DNA of 5,905 bases from CAUZJO01 sp963580245 (GTDB taxonomy: Bacteria > Sumerlaeota > Sumerlaeia > MVZB01): NCBI GenBank assembly GCA_963580245.1, contig CAUZJO010000203.1:1-5905 (forward strand), given 5' to 3'. Both the position numbers and the translations under genes were made by a program. Below the pieces are notes generated by a model. The model worked only from the letters and a program-made list of their open reading frames with translations. It had not been told where the DNA came from and did not search any database. Positions 1 to 5,905 of the stretch are shown here, piece by piece (within the stretch, counting starts at the first letter, position 1; every line of letters starts with the position of its first letter).

Positions 1-73
1 CCACGATGGCTTGCAGTTCAAACTTGAACAGATCGCCTTGCAGGTCTTCGCACGGGGAGGGCTTGGGTTTCAT
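1..73 (-). CDS. IS5-type transposase, N-terminal 24 codons only (runs off left edge)
   Basis: Reading the minus strand from an ATG at 73-71 gives MKPKPSPCEDLQGDLF followed by KFELQAIV, and then the window ends. This start resembles the N-termini of IS5-superfamily transposases, which often open with M-(R/K)-P-K-P and then a DLQ/DLF stretch ahead of a 'hPL..LA' segment. The DDE catalytic residues would lie outside the window, so activity cannot be judged. The frame is open for all 24 visible codons. No clear Shine-Dalgarno sequence precedes the ATG. A TATAGT hexamer about 55 bases upstream could be a -10 box but has no good -35 partner. The family call rests on recognition of a short N-terminus and is therefore moderate; a translated search using the sequence to the left would settle it. 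Confidence 0.6.
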   Translation of the reverse strand, partial: MKPKPSPCEDLQGDLFKFELQAIV

Positions 74-200
74 GGAGCCAGCTTTCGCAAGGTTTCGGCG
101 GCGACTGACCGCTTTTCTTGCAAAACTATACACCACCCACCAGCGTTTTGATCCCATTGTTGTTGGGCAAGGGGTCTTTTTCAGGATCGACTATTTACCC
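1..200 (-). mobile_element. Probable IS5-like insertion sequence, 5' end (outer boundary not resolved)
   Basis: The transposase start at 73 implies that the IS terminus lies some tens to about 130 bases upstream of it on the minus strand, that is between about 100 and 210. I could not fix the terminal inverted repeat because its partner is outside the window. The stretch around 171-200, with a run of five T then CAGGATCGAC, is a plausible terminus but this is only a guess. The right boundary given here is approximate. Confidence 0.35.
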
Positions 201-486
201 TTATCGGTTCATCTTCAACCTTGGATAACCCTAAAGTCGGGCGACTCGGGACAGTGTGGAGGGTCTTATTAGATCAAGAATCGGGTATCGGGTGGGCGCT
301 TGGATCCTATTTTGATGTTCTTATTTTATATAAACTGCTTATTTACTTAAGTTTACAGCATGGTGCGGATTCCTCTTCGGCTCCATGCCTGATGTCGCTG
401 GACGGTCAACCGTCAGCCGCCGGAGATCGCGCGCCGATGCCGGGGTTCCGTCCGGAAATTCGCCCAGGAACCGGCGACCCCGCCGC
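74..486. other. Intergenic region: IS upstream part, AT-rich spacer and 3' flank of the AsmA-like gene
   Basis: I see no convincing gene here. Plus-strand reading frames exist but have no recognisable motif, and the longer ones run antisense into the AsmA-like gene. Bases 303-360 are markedly AT-rich compared with both sides, and include a short inverted repeat TAAACT (331-336) / AGTTTA (350-355). A 14-base dyad GACGGT-CA-ACCGTC lies at 401-414, about 75 bases past the AsmA-like stop codon. It has no T-run on either side, so I do not call it a terminator. A 7-base tandem repeat, ATCGGGT twice, lies at 280-293. The change from AT-rich spacer to GC-rich sequence near 360 probably marks the edge of the older chromosomal segment. 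Confidence 0.5.
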
Positions 487-3400
487 CTATCGCCCCAGCA
501 CTTGGACCTCGGGGGCGGTGGTCGTTCCCCTGACCTTAAAATTAAGGACCTGACCGGCCAGGCGATTAAGCAGGCTCATTCCCCAGCCGACCAGCGGGAC
601 CTGGCGCACCACCCGCAGGAACTGGAGCCGTCCATCCAGGTCTACCCTATCGCCGGGGCCGACCGAGCCGGTCAGCTTCAGGTTCATCACCGGATGATCG
701 AAGATGAGTTCATCGGTGGTGAACATGCCCGCTCCAATCTGGAACGGGGCCTCGATGCGAGAGAAGGAGATCTCTTCCAGGATCGGCAGTTTGATTACCC
801 CAAATAGGCTGCCGAAGAATTTGTTGGAGACAAATCGACTGTTCTCGACGACGAATCGGCCCTCCCCTTTGGCCAGGTTGGCCGGATCGCCGAGGATGTC
901 CTCGATTTCGAGCCGCCCGCTGACCTGACCCGAAAACAGACCGGAAAACTTTTCTTCGCTCATCGTCGCCCGGACCAATTCGGGCAAACTGACCTTTTCC
1001 AGTTCCAGCTCATTGGCGAGCACCCAATTGAATAATGATCCCGACAAACTCATCGCGCCGCCGTAGATCGAGCAGCGTATGTCGTCCCAACCCAGCCTAG
1101 CCGGTCCACCGCGATAGAATCGATAATCGAGGCGTCCGCTGAGTTCCTCGCCGCGAAACTCCTTGAATTCGGCCGTCTCTCCACGAAATTCGAGCTGAAA
1201 TCGAAAATCCGGTTGCGCCTCGGGATCGAACCGGACATCCGGATGATGCTTCTTCCGGGGGCCCGTGCTGGGTCGCAAGGGTTTCCACTTCTGGATCCAT
1301 TCGCTCAGGTTGACGTGTGGCGCGCCGATGTCGATCTCCACGCTGGGCGGCCGGTCATCAGCCCCCAAGTCGAATTCGATCATGCCCCGCGCCCCCACGG
1401 TTCCGAGCCCCGCCTCCAGGGTGACGGGCTGGGGCGACCACAGCCGTTGTTGGGTGTTCTCCAGACGCCCGCTGATGCCTCGCAGCCGGGTGGGCATGAC
1501 ATTGTGCGTCAATTCCGCGCCGTCCAACTCCACGCTCCCGTCGATTTTGGCGTCCCACATCGCGGCCAGCCGCTCACGCCACCGGGGGTCGGCGCCGGCT
1601 GGGTCCGCGAGGGTCTTGCGCCAGATCTCGGCGAGGGTTTCCTTGGGACCGACATGCTCGACCCGGCGCAGGTTCACGTGTTCCCGGATGCTGGCCCGCC
1701 CGGCCACATGCCACCACTGGAACAATGTGGGCAACCGCCGTTTGAGTTTGCCCAGCTCCCCATCCAGGCCGAGCTTGAAATCCGCCCCATCAACGCCGAA
1801 CCAACCCTCCAACTCAAAAGCGGACTCACCCAACCCGCCACGGGTGGAAGCCAGCTCGATCCGGCGCGGATCCAACACCGCTCGCAGGCGATCCATGCGC
1901 ACCGGCCCACGCAAATGAGGCGTCGAGACCGAGGTGGAGAAATCGTCAACGGCCAACGAAACCTTCCATGAGGCGGCTTCCCATGCGCCCAGTGCTCCTT
2001 GGTAATCCAGCCCGATGGAAGCCGCGCCGTCGAGCGGCGGCCACTTCTCCGTATGAAGCCCCAGCATCGCCCCGTGCGACCTGAGATGCCGGTCCAGGAC
2101 TCCCAGCGGCCCCTTCACATCGAGATGCGCGTCGATGTTGGGATCGCGCCAGAAGTGGAGTTCTCCGCTAACGCGGCCTCGGGCGTCGAACTGCTGGCCA
2201 AGCCACCGAGCGGCCAGTCGCTCGACTTCGAGCTCTCGGGAGGTCATCTTAGCCTTGAGGGTCAACTCCTCGATCGGCTCCGGCAGGCGAGGGTGGGCCA
2301 GACGGCCCTGCTCCAGCTCGACCGTCCCCTCGACGCGGGCGTGGGACCATAGGGCCAGCGGGATATTGACTCGAAGATCGACGGATGCCTGGCCATTGAT
2401 CGATGGGAAGGGTTCACTGGAGGCCGTACCGCTTTGCGGAAGCAAACCTTTTAGATCCTCAAGCCCTTTCAGATCACCGTTCAGCCTGATTCGGCCTTCA
2501 AAGGCGGACTCCAACCAAAAGTGATCCTTGCCCTCGCAAGTACCGTCGAGCTTGACGCGCAAATCTTCGTATGCAAAGGCAACGCCCTCGGCCTTGACAC
2601 GCTGGGAATCGACGATGAGTTTGCCCTGAATCTCTTGAATGGGGGCCGGCAGCCGGGGGTCCCGCAGCCAGGCGTCCATCAGTTCCACCTGCCCGTCCAG
2701 CCGGGCCTGCTCCAGCGCGTCGCGAATGGTACCCTTCAGCGGGTCGGTCAAACGCAGGCGTCCGTTGCCGTTCAGCTTGCCGCCAATCTCGATGCTGTGC
2801 CCGTCCCGGGTGATCCATTCGTAGGTCATGTCGGACCTCGATTCCATATCACCCAGGGTGCCCCAGACCAGGTCGAGCCGGTCGACCCTTGGCTCGAAGG
2901 GGTCGCCGCGAATCGTGCCTTCGATGGCCAAGGGCACATCCTGGAATTCCGCGCCTGCTCGTTCGACGTGCAGCGTATCAGTGGTCAGCCGGGCCGAGAG
3001 CCGGATATCGCTGAGCGGGGCGGGCAGCCAGTGTGGATGGATCAGGAATCCCGCCCCGTCCACCCGGCCTTCGATCCGCCGGGGGATGGCTCGACTCAGG
3101 TCGCCCTCCATCTCGGCTTCAATCGTCAATTGCGCCGTCGCGGTATCAACCCTCATCCGTTTCGTCGTCAGTCGCTCGGCCATCAGCGCCAGCCCGGCCG
3201 GGCCCGGATCGAGCCGGTCAATGACGAGGCGATAGGGAAACGGCTTGCGCATGGAGAACTCACCGTGGCCCGACAAGTTGCAGATGTCGCTTCTGAGGTC
3301 CATCTTGCCCACTTCGAAGCGCAGCTCGTCGCTCACCACGAAATCCCAATCCGCGCTAACCGAACCGAGTTCATGGCGGCCAAAGATAACCTCGCCGCTC

Positions 3401-4323
3401 ATCGTCAACGCCTCGGCCGAGACGCTGGCGAGGATGTGCCATCCTTTGGGTACCCGCTCAATCATCCCCACCAACGAGAACCTCTCGGCTTGCGCTGCAA
3501 CGAGCCACGGCCAGGGCAGGTCACTCACGGAATCAAAGTGATCGAACCGCAGCGTGAAATTGCCGCGGTTGCGGGTCAGATCGGGGCGCGCGGTCAATCG
3601 AACCTCGCGAGAGCGGTCTCGCTCGCAGAATTTGCCGCGCAGCCCGATGCGTTCGAGCGCCATCCGTGCGTCGAAATCAAACGTCAGCGCGCCATCGCGC
3701 ACCTCGCCCAACACGGTACGCTCCCCGCCAACGTCGGTATAGACGGTCAAACCCAGGTGATCGATCACGATGGTGTCAAGCGCAATGCGTGATTTTCCCG
3801 AACGGGTCTTCGCTTGCCAGCGTTGCACCCATTCCAACCGGTGGTCCCAGGGGGGCAGCGGCGCCAGCCGGCCGTCCTTCAGGGTCATCTCGATGGGTGA
3901 TGGCCCGGTTGTCAGGATGATTCTGTGAATGGGGAGTGGCGAGCGCAGCCGCAGCAAGTCACCGGGATAAAACTCGATCTTGGCCCGGCGCAGTTCGAGC
4001 AGCATTTCGCCGGTCGAGGGATCGGCGAGCCGGGGGCTTTCGATCTCGAGTACTCCCTCGCTGAAGCGCAGCGTGGAGCGCTCGATAAACAAATGCGTCC
4101 CAGTCTTGGCGGCCCACCCCGCCTCAATCCGCCGATCGATCATCTCCAGAGACCAGGGGCGAAAAAGAGCGAACACGAGCAGGGCCACGATCGCCAGCAA
4201 CCCGTAAAGCACCACTCGCCCGCCCACGCGCAACAACCAGCGGCGGCGAGGGGACGGCCCCGGAGATGCGGCAACTGGCTCGGGTGACCGCGCGGTGGAA
4301 GGGCCGTCGGTTCCCATCAACAT
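487..4323 (-). CDS. AsmA/YhdP/TamB-like membrane-anchored envelope protein, 1278 aa
   Basis: Large AsmA-like protein. Characterised relatives (YhdP, TamB, AsmA) are held in the inner membrane by one N-terminal helix, span the periplasm and help move phospholipids to the outer membrane; that role is inferred here. Visible order: a Pro/Ser/Arg-rich cytoplasmic lead (residues 1-35, RRR at 26-28), one hydrophobic helix (about 36-54), then about 1200 residues of alternating beta-type sequence with few Cys and no enzyme motif. The C-terminal part (about 1105-1275: GSLFG at 1171-1175, LTGSVGPGDRVDLDG, final KVRGTTTAPEVQ) has the layout of AsmA-family C-terminal domains. A module with an LPxPI-type motif recurs in the middle. 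Length matches YhdP and TamB (about 1260 aa). The ATG at 4323 has a weak GAG five bases upstream; ATG 4317 is an alternative. It ends in TAG and appears intact and monocistronic. Family call firm; subfamily uncertain. Confidence 0.85.
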   Translation of the reverse strand: MLMGTDGPSTARSPEPVAASPGPSPRRRWLLRVGGRVVLYGLLAIVALLVFALFRPWSLEMIDRRIEAGWAAKTGTHLFIERSTLRFSEGVLEIESPRLADPSTGEMLLELRRAKIEFYPGDLLRLRSPLPIHRIILTTGPSPIEMTLKDGRLAPLPPWDHRLEWVQRWQAKTRSGKSRIALDTIVIDHLGLTVYTDVGGERTVLGEVRDGALTFDFDARMALERIGLRGKFCERDRSREVRLTARPDLTRNRGNFTLRFDHFDSVSDLPWPWLVAAQAERFSLVGMIERVPKGWHILASVSAEALTMSGEVIFGRHELGSVSADWDFVVSDELRFEVGKMDLRSDICNLSGHGEFSMRKPFPYRLVIDRLDPGPAGLALMAERLTTKRMRVDTATAQLTIEAEMEGDLSRAIPRRIEGRVDGAGFLIHPHWLPAPLSDIRLSARLTTDTLHVERAGAEFQDVPLAIEGTIRGDPFEPRVDRLDLVWGTLGDMESRSDMTYEWITRDGHSIEIGGKLNGNGRLRLTDPLKGTIRDALEQARLDGQVELMDAWLRDPRLPAPIQEIQGKLIVDSQRVKAEGVAFAYEDLRVKLDGTCEGKDHFWLESAFEGRIRLNGDLKGLEDLKGLLPQSGTASSEPFPSINGQASVDLRVNIPLALWSHARVEGTVELEQGRLAHPRLPEPIEELTLKAKMTSRELEVERLAARWLGQQFDARGRVSGELHFWRDPNIDAHLDVKGPLGVLDRHLRSHGAMLGLHTEKWPPLDGAASIGLDYQGALGAWEAASWKVSLAVDDFSTSVSTPHLRGPVRMDRLRAVLDPRRIELASTRGGLGESAFELEGWFGVDGADFKLGLDGELGKLKRRLPTLFQWWHVAGRASIREHVNLRRVEHVGPKETLAEIWRKTLADPAGADPRWRERLAAMWDAKIDGSVELDGAELTHNVMPTRLRGISGRLENTQQRLWSPQPVTLEAGLGTVGARGMIEFDLGADDRPPSVEIDIGAPHVNLSEWIQKWKPLRPSTGPRKKHHPDVRFDPEAQPDFRFQLEFRGETAEFKEFRGEELSGRLDYRFYRGGPARLGWDDIRCSIYGGAMSLSGSLFNWVLANELELEKVSLPELVRATMSEEKFSGLFSGQVSGRLEIEDILGDPANLAKGEGRFVVENSRFVSNKFFGSLFGVIKLPILEEISFSRIEAPFQIGAGMFTTDELIFDHPVMNLKLTGSVGPGDRVDLDGRLQFLRVVRQVPLVGWGMSLLNRLAGQVLNFKVRGTTTAPEVQVLGR

Positions 4324-4347
4324 CGATTCTCGACCGAAGCATCGATG
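4321..4347 (-). promoter_or_regulatory. Possible start-codon hairpin in the leader of the AsmA-like gene
   Basis: On the minus strand the leader reads CATCGAT, 13 bases, then ATCGATG, whose last three bases are the ATG start codon at 4323-4321. The two 7-base arms are perfectly complementary. The weak GAGA ribosome-binding candidate falls at the end of the loop. If formed, this hairpin would hide the first ATG, and the second ATG at 4317 would lie just outside it. ATCGAT is itself palindromic, so part of the match is low in information. The structure is seen; its role is inferred. Confidence 0.35.
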
Positions 4348-4448
4348 GCTTCAACACACGCCGAATCCGGCCGATGGAATAATCGCCCGTTGCGCAACGT
4401 CGGAACTTCCTTCGCACAGGTTACGGATCATGGATGCCGAAACCCTGG

Positions 4449-4465
4449 TTGACACTCAGTATCAA
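4449..4465. promoter_or_regulatory. Operator-like palindrome overlapping the predicted start of transcription
   Basis: TTGACACT-C-AGTATCAA is a 17-base dyad with seven of eight arm positions complementary around a central C at 4457. A further half-site, GTGTCAA at 4486-4492, is an exact inverted copy of TTGACAC and coincides with the predicted -35 box. Two to three similar half-sites spread over a promoter resemble a repressor binding region. No regulator is encoded nearby, so the regulator is unknown and the call is tentative. Confidence 0.35.
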
Positions 4466-4492
4466 TCATGGCTTAACCCCGAGCCGTGTCAA
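4465..4492 (-). promoter_or_regulatory. Candidate sigma-70-type promoter for the AsmA-like gene
   Basis: On the minus strand a perfect TTGACA (4492-4487) is followed after 16 bases by CATGAT (4470-4465), which matches four of six positions of TATAAT. Transcription would start near 4458 and give a leader of about 135 bases before the ATG at 4323. It lies between the upstream terminator (4554-4574) and the gene, where a promoter is needed. The -10 box and spacing are not ideal, and promoter consensus in this organism is unknown. Confidence 0.4.
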
Positions 4493-4512
4493 GCTGCGTG
4501 TCTTCGCGGGAG

Positions 4513-4581
4513 GGATATCAACAGCCATGAGTCACCGCCAAGCATTGCGAGGGAAAAAACCGCGCAGCGGTTTTGATATCC
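4513..4581. repeat. 69-base unit bounded by a 9-bp inverted repeat GGATATCAA / TTGATATCC
   Basis: GGATATCAA at 4513-4521 is exactly repeated in inverted orientation as TTGATATCC at 4573-4581. The unit encloses the intrinsic terminator and sits just where recognisable methyltransferase homology stops (about 4588). It could be a tiny non-autonomous insert or a remnant of the end of an element, or simply a coincidence around two GATATC palindromes. No target-site duplication is evident. Confidence 0.3.
4554..4574 (-). terminator. Strong intrinsic (Rho-independent) terminator reading leftward
   Basis: On the minus strand AAAACCGC, loop TGC, GCGGTTTT form a perfect 8-bp stem, and transcription runs on into a run of six T in total from the end of the arm (4559-4554). 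This is a textbook intrinsic terminator for transcripts coming from the methyltransferase remnant, and it shields the AsmA-like gene from read-through. The same stem on the plus strand has only four T and then GATATC, so it would be weaker in that direction. Confidence 0.75.
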
Positions 4582-4587
4582 ACTATT

Positions 4588-5375
4588 CGGTACTCCTATG
4601 CCTTCCCTAAAATAAAATATAGCGTTCTGAAATCTTGCCGGGTTTTTCCCTTCCGTGTATACTCAGATATCGCGTCTCGACTTCAATCTACATACCATCG
4701 AGTAGGCCTCATAAAACGTGCCGCACCTCCCCGAACTATCGGGACATAACAATCTTGTGATGAAATCCCCTCTAGCGGGGGAATTTTGCCTCTAAATATC
4801 TTCTTTGAATCAATGTCTTTGTACCCCTGAGAATGCGGTACTTTGTCATTGACCCTCCGGAGCCATCTACGGTCATTCCCCGAATAGAGCCCAGTAAGAA
4901 CTTCTGCAATATCCCCAATGGTCTGATTAACTCCGTTTTTTCTTATCCTCTCTCCGGCCTTGGAAGGAAGTAAGAATTCCACATGGCTTCTCTTTGCTAT
5001 CTCATATTTGAATTCAAAACTCGTTTTACAGCACTTTGTTCTGGTCCTGCTTTCAAGCTCTTTAAGAACACTTCGATCTTCAAGCCCCTGATATAACCGA
5101 ATTCGCTGTCCTTTCGGCGGGCAACTCTTTTGCAAGGTTACGATGCACATTCCGGAATATCCATAATTAATGCGTGGGAAGAAATTTGATGGAAATAAGG
5201 CAATATCGAGTGGCTTCGCGCGTGCGACTAGCGAGCGGCGTGAATGTTCATGTCGATGGAGCCATAAGAACGTGTCCGGGATTATGAAAACGAGACGCCC
5301 ACCTTCCTTCAGCAACTGAAAACAATGGTAAAGCATGACTGCGTACGAATCACAAACATATAATTCTGTACTGGT
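4588..5375 (-). pseudogene. Broken Eco57I/type IIG-like N6-adenine DNA methyltransferase (internal fragment)
   Basis: The longest open piece (5336-4683, 217 codons) holds the back half of a methyltransferase core and the start of a target-recognition domain. LLKEGGRLVFIIPDTFL (residues 8-24) matches the 'LLk.GG...fIvP..fl' strand-turn after the NPPY motif in N6-adenine methylases. NYGYSG follows (57-62), then GDIAEVLTGLYSG (141-153), as in TaqI/Eco57I-like recognition domains. Homology extends upstream of the ATG (ELYVCDSYAV) to about 5375, where a stop and IS sequence interrupt it. Downstream, RWYVD is followed by TGA where relatives have Trp. The same frame continues SRDAISEYTRKGK, and the next frame gives ARFQNAIFYFREGIGVP to 4588. 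Thus one nonsense change and one frameshift are visible. The SAM-binding motif I and NPPY are absent, and the C-terminus is lost. Lower GC than the AsmA-like gene suggests acquisition by transfer. It cannot be an active enzyme. Confidence 0.8.
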
Positions 5376-5415
5376 TCACCGTGAATTGGACAATTTCCGT
5401 TTGCGAGTTAGCTAC

Positions 5416-5445
5416 CATCCCCGGCTGGGGATGAATGGGTTTTTT
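5416..5445 (+). terminator. Hairpin in the IS3-like 3' tail, possibly a weak terminator
   Basis: CATCCCC (5416-5422) and GGGGATG (5427-5433) form a perfect 7-bp stem with a 4-base loop. On the plus strand, six T (5440-5445) follow after six further bases, which is too far for a classic terminator but may give partial termination. On the minus strand, the direction of the transposase, no T-run follows. A structure at an IS end could limit read-through from outside, but this is inference. Confidence 0.3.
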
Positions 5446-5619
5446 CAAGGCATGGGAAGGTTCTCTGCAATATCCTCATGGATGAGGGGACAGCCTGGCT
5501 CAGCTGTCTCCCGCTCGATATTGCGTCGAACCTCCGGCCGGTTATCCCTGACGAGTTGCTCCCCATCAGAGCTCGCTTCCGTTTCACCGGCCAAGACCAT
5601 TGTGCTTTCCCCGCCCTGA

Positions 5620-5904
5620 TCAGTCAAGCCCAACCGCCGAAGCCCGGCGCGTCGCGCGGGTCGCCTCCAGCTTGTTGTCACGCGCATCAAAGATTGCCTG
5701 CTCGCGCCCCTCCAACTTGTCCTTGGGCGTCACGTAGCCGATCGCGTCGTGCAAGCGGGTCGTATTGTAGTGGTGGACGAAGTCGGTTACAATCCTTCGC
5801 GCATCTTCGAGCGACAACGGCGTCTTGGGGCGGATGCAGCCATTCTTGATTGTTTTGTGATAGCGCTCCAACTTTCCATTGCTTTGCGGGTAGAAGGGCG
5901 ATGT
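5620..5904 (-). CDS. IS3-family-like DDE transposase (integrase core), C-terminal part
   Basis: The frame enters from the right edge as TSPFYPQSNGKLERYHKTIK and ends at a TGA at 5620-5622, giving about 94 visible residues. SPFYPQSNGKLER is the hallmark around the third catalytic acidic residue (the Glu of KLER) of the rve integrase core. HHYNTTRLHDAIGYVTP followed by a basic, Arg-rich tail is the usual end of IS3-type OrfB proteins. It would catalyse cut-and-paste or copy-out transposition together with an upstream OrfA-type protein, neither of which can be judged here. The first two catalytic Asp residues are outside the window. The TTG at 5871-5869 is an internal Leu codon, not a start. A frameshift near the end may have shortened the tail, because another frame stays open to 5445. 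The family is well supported; the subgroup is not resolved. Confidence 0.85.
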   Translation of the reverse strand, partial: TSPFYPQSNGKLERYHKTIKNGCIRPKTPLSLEDARRIVTDFVHHYNTTRLHDAIGYVTPKDKLEGREQAIFDARDNKLEATRATRRASAVGLD

Positions 5905-5905
5905 C

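Larger units (their letters stand above)
5376..5905 (-). mobile_element. IS3-like insertion sequence, 3' portion (continues past right edge)
   Basis: This segment contains the end of a DDE transposase followed by about 240 bases of non-coding 3' tail. The left boundary is set where methyltransferase homology stops, near 5376; the exact IS terminus could lie anywhere from about 5370 to 5395. The edge sequence contains a small dyad TTCAC-C-GTGAA (5375-5385). The matching opposite end lies outside the window, so the terminal inverted repeat and target duplication cannot be verified. The element reads on the same strand as the methyltransferase remnant and lies upstream of it. Confidence 0.6.

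Noticed and set aside
280..293. ATCGGGT tandem repeat as part of a repeat array
   Set aside because: There are only two copies with no spacers or further units, so neither a CRISPR array nor a satellite is supported.
401..414. Dyad GACGGT-CA-ACCGTC as terminator of the AsmA-like gene
   Set aside because: It has a two-base centre, no T-run on either strand, and sits about 75 bases past the stop codon, so it is not a credible intrinsic terminator.
1213..1971. 252- and 217-codon overlapping plus-strand frames
   Set aside because: Both are shadows of the AsmA-like gene. They are rich in Pro/Arg/Gln/Ser as expected from reversed GC-rich codons, with no recognisable protein features.
2521..3792. 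423-codon plus-strand open frame opposite the AsmA-like gene
   Set aside because: It lies wholly antisense to a well-supported gene. GC-rich coding sequence commonly keeps antisense frames open, and the translation shows no domain, motif or helix pattern.
4295..4576. 93-codon plus-strand frame across the AsmA-like leader
   Set aside because: It overlaps the promoter, operator and terminator candidates, has no motif or clear ribosome-binding site, and its composition is not protein-like.
4683..4685. TGA at the expected Trp read as a recoded codon (alternative genetic code or selenocysteine)
   Set aside because: The same fragment uses TGG for its other Trp residues, as does the AsmA-like gene, and a frameshift lies just downstream. 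Ordinary pseudogene decay explains it better.
5478..5849. 123-codon plus-strand frame across the IS3-like end
   Set aside because: It is antisense to the transposase C-terminus and its tail, with no recognisable features.

Overview
The window looks like a GC-rich, Gram-negative-type chromosome. It carries one long intact gene flanked by accessory and decaying DNA. The intact gene encodes a 1278-residue AsmA/YhdP/TamB-like inner-membrane-anchored protein, a family found in bacteria with two membranes. The insertion-sequence fragments at both edges and the weak ribosome-binding signals would suit Planctomycetota or a similar GC-rich phylum. That placement is a guess from style, not a proof.

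Layout. Bases 1-73 (minus) hold the first 24 codons of an IS5-type transposase that runs off the left edge. Bases 74-486 hold no convincing gene: first the upstream part of that IS, then an AT-rich spacer, then the 3' flank of the large gene. Bases 487-4323 (minus) are the AsmA-like gene. Bases 4324-4553 form its upstream region, with a candidate promoter, an operator-like palindrome overlapping it, and a possible RNA hairpin whose 3' arm contains the start codon. A strong intrinsic terminator at 4554-4574 (minus) insulates this region from what lies upstream.

Bases 4588-5375 (minus) are a broken N6-adenine DNA methyltransferase of the Eco57I/type IIG restriction-modification kind. It is clearly more AT-rich than the AsmA-like gene. 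Its SAM-binding and NPPY half is missing, a TGA sits where a Trp is expected, a frameshift follows, and the C-terminal part is gone. Bases about 5376-5905 are the 3' part of an IS3-like element: the end of its DDE transposase (5620-5904) and a 3' tail that abuts the methyltransferase remnant.

Interpretation. A restriction-modification gene was apparently acquired next to a housekeeping envelope gene, was disrupted (probably with IS help), and is now decaying. I see no intact defence system, no CRISPR array, and no tRNA or rRNA. All recognised genes read on the minus strand. The AsmA-like gene is probably transcribed alone, because the terminator and its own promoter separate it from the methyltransferase remnant. 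The most interesting points are the well-traced decay path of the methyltransferase, the recurring LPxPI modules in the AsmA-like protein, and the control-like structures in its leader.
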